Below are positions 34,394-35,957 of a stretch of 35,957 nucleotides of DNA, in pieces. How positions within the stretch are numbered: position 1 is the first letter of the stretch; each line of letters opens with the position of its first letter. Location: the IMG/VR virus record IMGVR_UViG_3300044644_000740, positions 1 through 35,957 of that record, one strand, 5' to 3'. The notes under the pieces were generated by a model, which worked only from the letters and a program-made list of their open reading frames with translations, was not told the origin of the DNA and made no database searches. The translations under genes and the position numbers were made by a program. This DNA is from a virus.

Positions 34394-35277
34394 ACAATTT
34401 TCTCCACGCCTTCATCGAAGGATATCGGATTATAACTTGGCATATACTTTCGAAGTTTGCTTATGTCTGGTCTTCTATTCGCCACTGAACCTTGGACGCT
34501 CGGCAACTCTTCAAATACTGCATCTGGGTAACCAAGATGTTTCGCAATAATCTTTACAGCATCGCCAATTCTGACTTCAGCATCATTACCAATATTGATG
34601 ACTTCTTTCGAAACAGTTTGCGCAACATGAATGCTGGCAGAAATTGCATCTGAAACGTAGCAAAACGATCTCGTCTCATTTGCTCCGATTACACTAAATG
34701 TTCCATTCTGGATCTTATTGATTTGATCGCCGAGAAAGTGACCCTGTTTACTATTCTTTCCATACACATTAAAGTATCGAAGGATCAACCATGGTAAGTT
34801 GCTATTTGTCAAAAAGTTTTCGCTTGTAATCTTTGCAAGCCGATAACTCCATCGAGGATTATGAATGTTCTTAATTAAGACATCTGCATTCTCTGGAACA
34901 GGTGAGGTTGGATCGTCCGCAACGATTTCGCTGCTAGATGCATAAACGAGATTCTTTAATTTCTCGCACTGACTCGCAAAATTAAACACATTGATATCAC
35001 AAATAAAATTATTTGTCAAAACTTTATTTGGATACTTGTAGAAGTTTGTTGTTCCGTTGATTGCGCCATAATGATAGATGTAATCAAAATCAGTTGGCAA
35101 TGTCTCAAATGTTCTAGGATCATTTAGATCCTGACTCACCCAAACGTCACACGGAGGAATCGTGCTTGAGCGAGAGTGATTATCAATCGCCCAAACATAA
35201 TTATCCGCATCTTTAAGTTGAGTGCAAAATTCAGTTCCCAATAGACCACTTGCACCAGTCACTAAAATTTTAGCCAT
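34390..35277 (-). CDS. NAD-dependent nucleotide-sugar epimerase/dehydratase (extended SDR)
   Basis: This 295-residue extended SDR has VTGASGLLG (G8, G11, G14), the Ser cluster YASSSEI and the catalytic WSYRLAK (Y145, K149). LRYFNVYGK and RSFCYVSDAISASIH are typical of UDP-sugar epimerases and UDP-glucuronate decarboxylases. With a UDP-glucose dehydrogenase directly upstream, a product such as UDP-xylose or another UDP-uronate derivative is plausible, but specificity is not readable. The ATG overlaps the dehydrogenase end by 8 bases. Confidence 0.85.
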   Translation of the reverse strand: MAKILVTGASGLLGTEFCTQLKDADNYVWAIDNHSRSSTIPPCDVWVSQDLNDPRTFETLPTDFDYIYHYGAINGTTNFYKYPNKVLTNNFICDINVFNFASQCEKLKNLVYASSSEIVADDPTSPVPENADVLIKNIHNPRWSYRLAKITSENFLTNSNLPWLILRYFNVYGKNSKQGHFLGDQINKIQNGTFSVIGANETRSFCYVSDAISASIHVAQTVSKEVINIGNDAEVRIGDAVKIIAKHLGYPDAVFEELPSVQGSVANRRPDISKLRKYMPSYNPISFDEGVEKIV

Positions 35278-35957
35278 TCTTTATCTTCTCATTATCAGAA
35301 AGCACAGATTGAATTGTTGTGTAATCTAAATCTAATTTGTTCATTAGACTTGCCCATGCTGATGTGTCTTTCGGCAAACAGTGTCCACCAAATCCTCTGA
35401 GATTTTCATTACACATCAGATACGCTGGATTGAAACAATCACGTTTGATAATGGTAGTATATACGTTATCATAATCGGCGTCAAGTTTCTTACAAACTTC
35501 GTAGAAGATATTGGCAAAAATAATCTGAACGCTGTGATTTACATTGTTAAAGTATTTGACAATTTCTGCTTCTGTTGGTTTGATACAAGAAACCTGACGA
35601 GGCAATCTTCCATGAATCTGCTTCACTAAATCAAAGTCTTCTTGTCTATGACTTCCAATAACCAGAAGGTCATGGTTGTACATAAAGTCAGCAAGAGCAG
35701 AGCGTGCGCGAAGAAACTCTGGAACGCTGCAGATTTTTAAATTAGGAAATTTTCTTGAGAGACTTTCAGATGTTCCTGGTGTGACTGTGCTTTTAATTGC
35801 AACAAGACCAGAATAATTTCTTTCGTTTAACTCTGATACGACTTTCTCTACGATGCTTGTATCGCAATCACCGTTTGGCAATTGATCAGTTGGAACGCAA
35901 ACGAAAGCACAATCAGTATCTAAAACGTCTTCAATTTTAGATCCTTCGTGCTTAACA
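35270..35957 (-). CDS. UDP-glucose/GDP-mannose dehydrogenase family, N-terminus outside the window
   Basis: The frame is open to the window edge: codons upstream of the first possible start read VKHEGSKIEDVLDTDC, so 229 codons of a longer gene are visible. The catalytic GFGGHCLPKD is present, with the Cys that oxidises the sugar-6-OH to the uronate. KSTVTPGTSES and VPEFLRARSALADF are characteristic of the middle domain. The protein likely produces a UDP-uronic acid from UDP-glucose using NAD+. The N-terminal Rossmann domain is outside the window. The downstream epimerase overlaps it by 8 bases, suggesting a two-step pathway. Confidence 0.87.
   Translation of the reverse strand, partial: VKHEGSKIEDVLDTDCAFVCVPTDQLPNGDCDTSIVEKVVSELNERNYSGLVAIKSTVTPGTSESLSRKFPNLKICSVPEFLRARSALADFMYNHDLLVIGSHRQEDFDLVKQIHGRLPRQVSCIKPTEAEIVKYFNNVNHSVQIIFANIFYEVCKKLDADYDNVYTTIIKRDCFNPAYLMCNENLRGFGGHCLPKDTSAWASLMNKLDLDYTTIQSVLSDNEKIKNG

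Noticed and set aside
1-35957. tRNA genes or structured RNAs in gaps.
   Set aside because: Gaps are under about 95 bases and no cloverleaf-like sequence is seen. Short tRNA-like structures within coding sequence were not searchable by eye.

Overview
The window is a stretch of a large tailed-phage genome of the T4-like (marine myovirus) type. All supported genes lie on the minus strand, packed with 1-14 base overlaps or gaps of a few bases, and no plus-strand gene, tRNA or CRISPR array is visible. The T4-like assignment rests on a gp43-type family B DNA polymerase, UvsX recombinase and gp41-type helicase in one block, on collagen/S74 tail fibres, and on several small proteins I recognise from marine T4-like phages. 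The DNA is AT-rich. No photosynthesis genes occur here, so a cyanobacterial host is not indicated, and the host cannot be named from this window.

The minus strand is transcribed from high to low coordinates. At 35957-33263 there are sugar-nucleotide genes (UDP-glucose dehydrogenase family, an NAD-dependent epimerase), a glycosyltransferase-like protein and three small phage proteins. At 33023-26278 lies the replication/recombination block: polymerase, an AT-rich family 2 glycosyltransferase, uvsX behind a textbook sigma70-type promoter, a small protein that overlaps the helicase gene by 149 bases, the helicase, and a HExxH zincin-like protein. At 26266-20634 there is a surface-sugar cassette: a small helical protein, RmlA, a tryptophan-halogenase-like flavoenzyme, an RmlD-like reductase, an RfbH-like PLP/[2Fe-2S] 3-dehydrase and another epimerase.

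From 20602 to 10149 the genes form an unusual island. Four proteins begin with variants of M-x-x-F-x-x-[FY]-[IL]-x-E, which resembles the capsid-targeting sequence of T4 internal head proteins and its (I/L)xE prohead-protease site. Two more (353 and 610 aa) are beads-on-a-string proteins whose modules are joined by an acidic linker of the form EE[VI]Ex[ILV]xE, most copies of which also fit (I/L)xE. A 1040-aa NadR-like nucleotidyltransferase/kinase fused to several phage modules, a ligase-like protein, a possible nuclease and a Dps-family miniferritin lie among them. My main hypothesis is that this is a cassette of head-packaged, proteolytically processed and possibly injected proteins.

The low-coordinate end is late lysis and host recognition: a lipoprotein (spanin candidate), a two-span membrane protein (holin candidate), a GH19 plus M15 bifunctional endolysin, a methyltransferase, a small beta-rich structural protein, two large collagen-like fibres with C-terminal S74 intramolecular chaperones, and the start of a third structural gene that leaves the window at base 1.

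Five genes have a likely start that lies downstream of the longest open frame, because a Shine-Dalgarno sequence sits directly before the internal ATG. No intergenic stretch exceeds about 95 bases.
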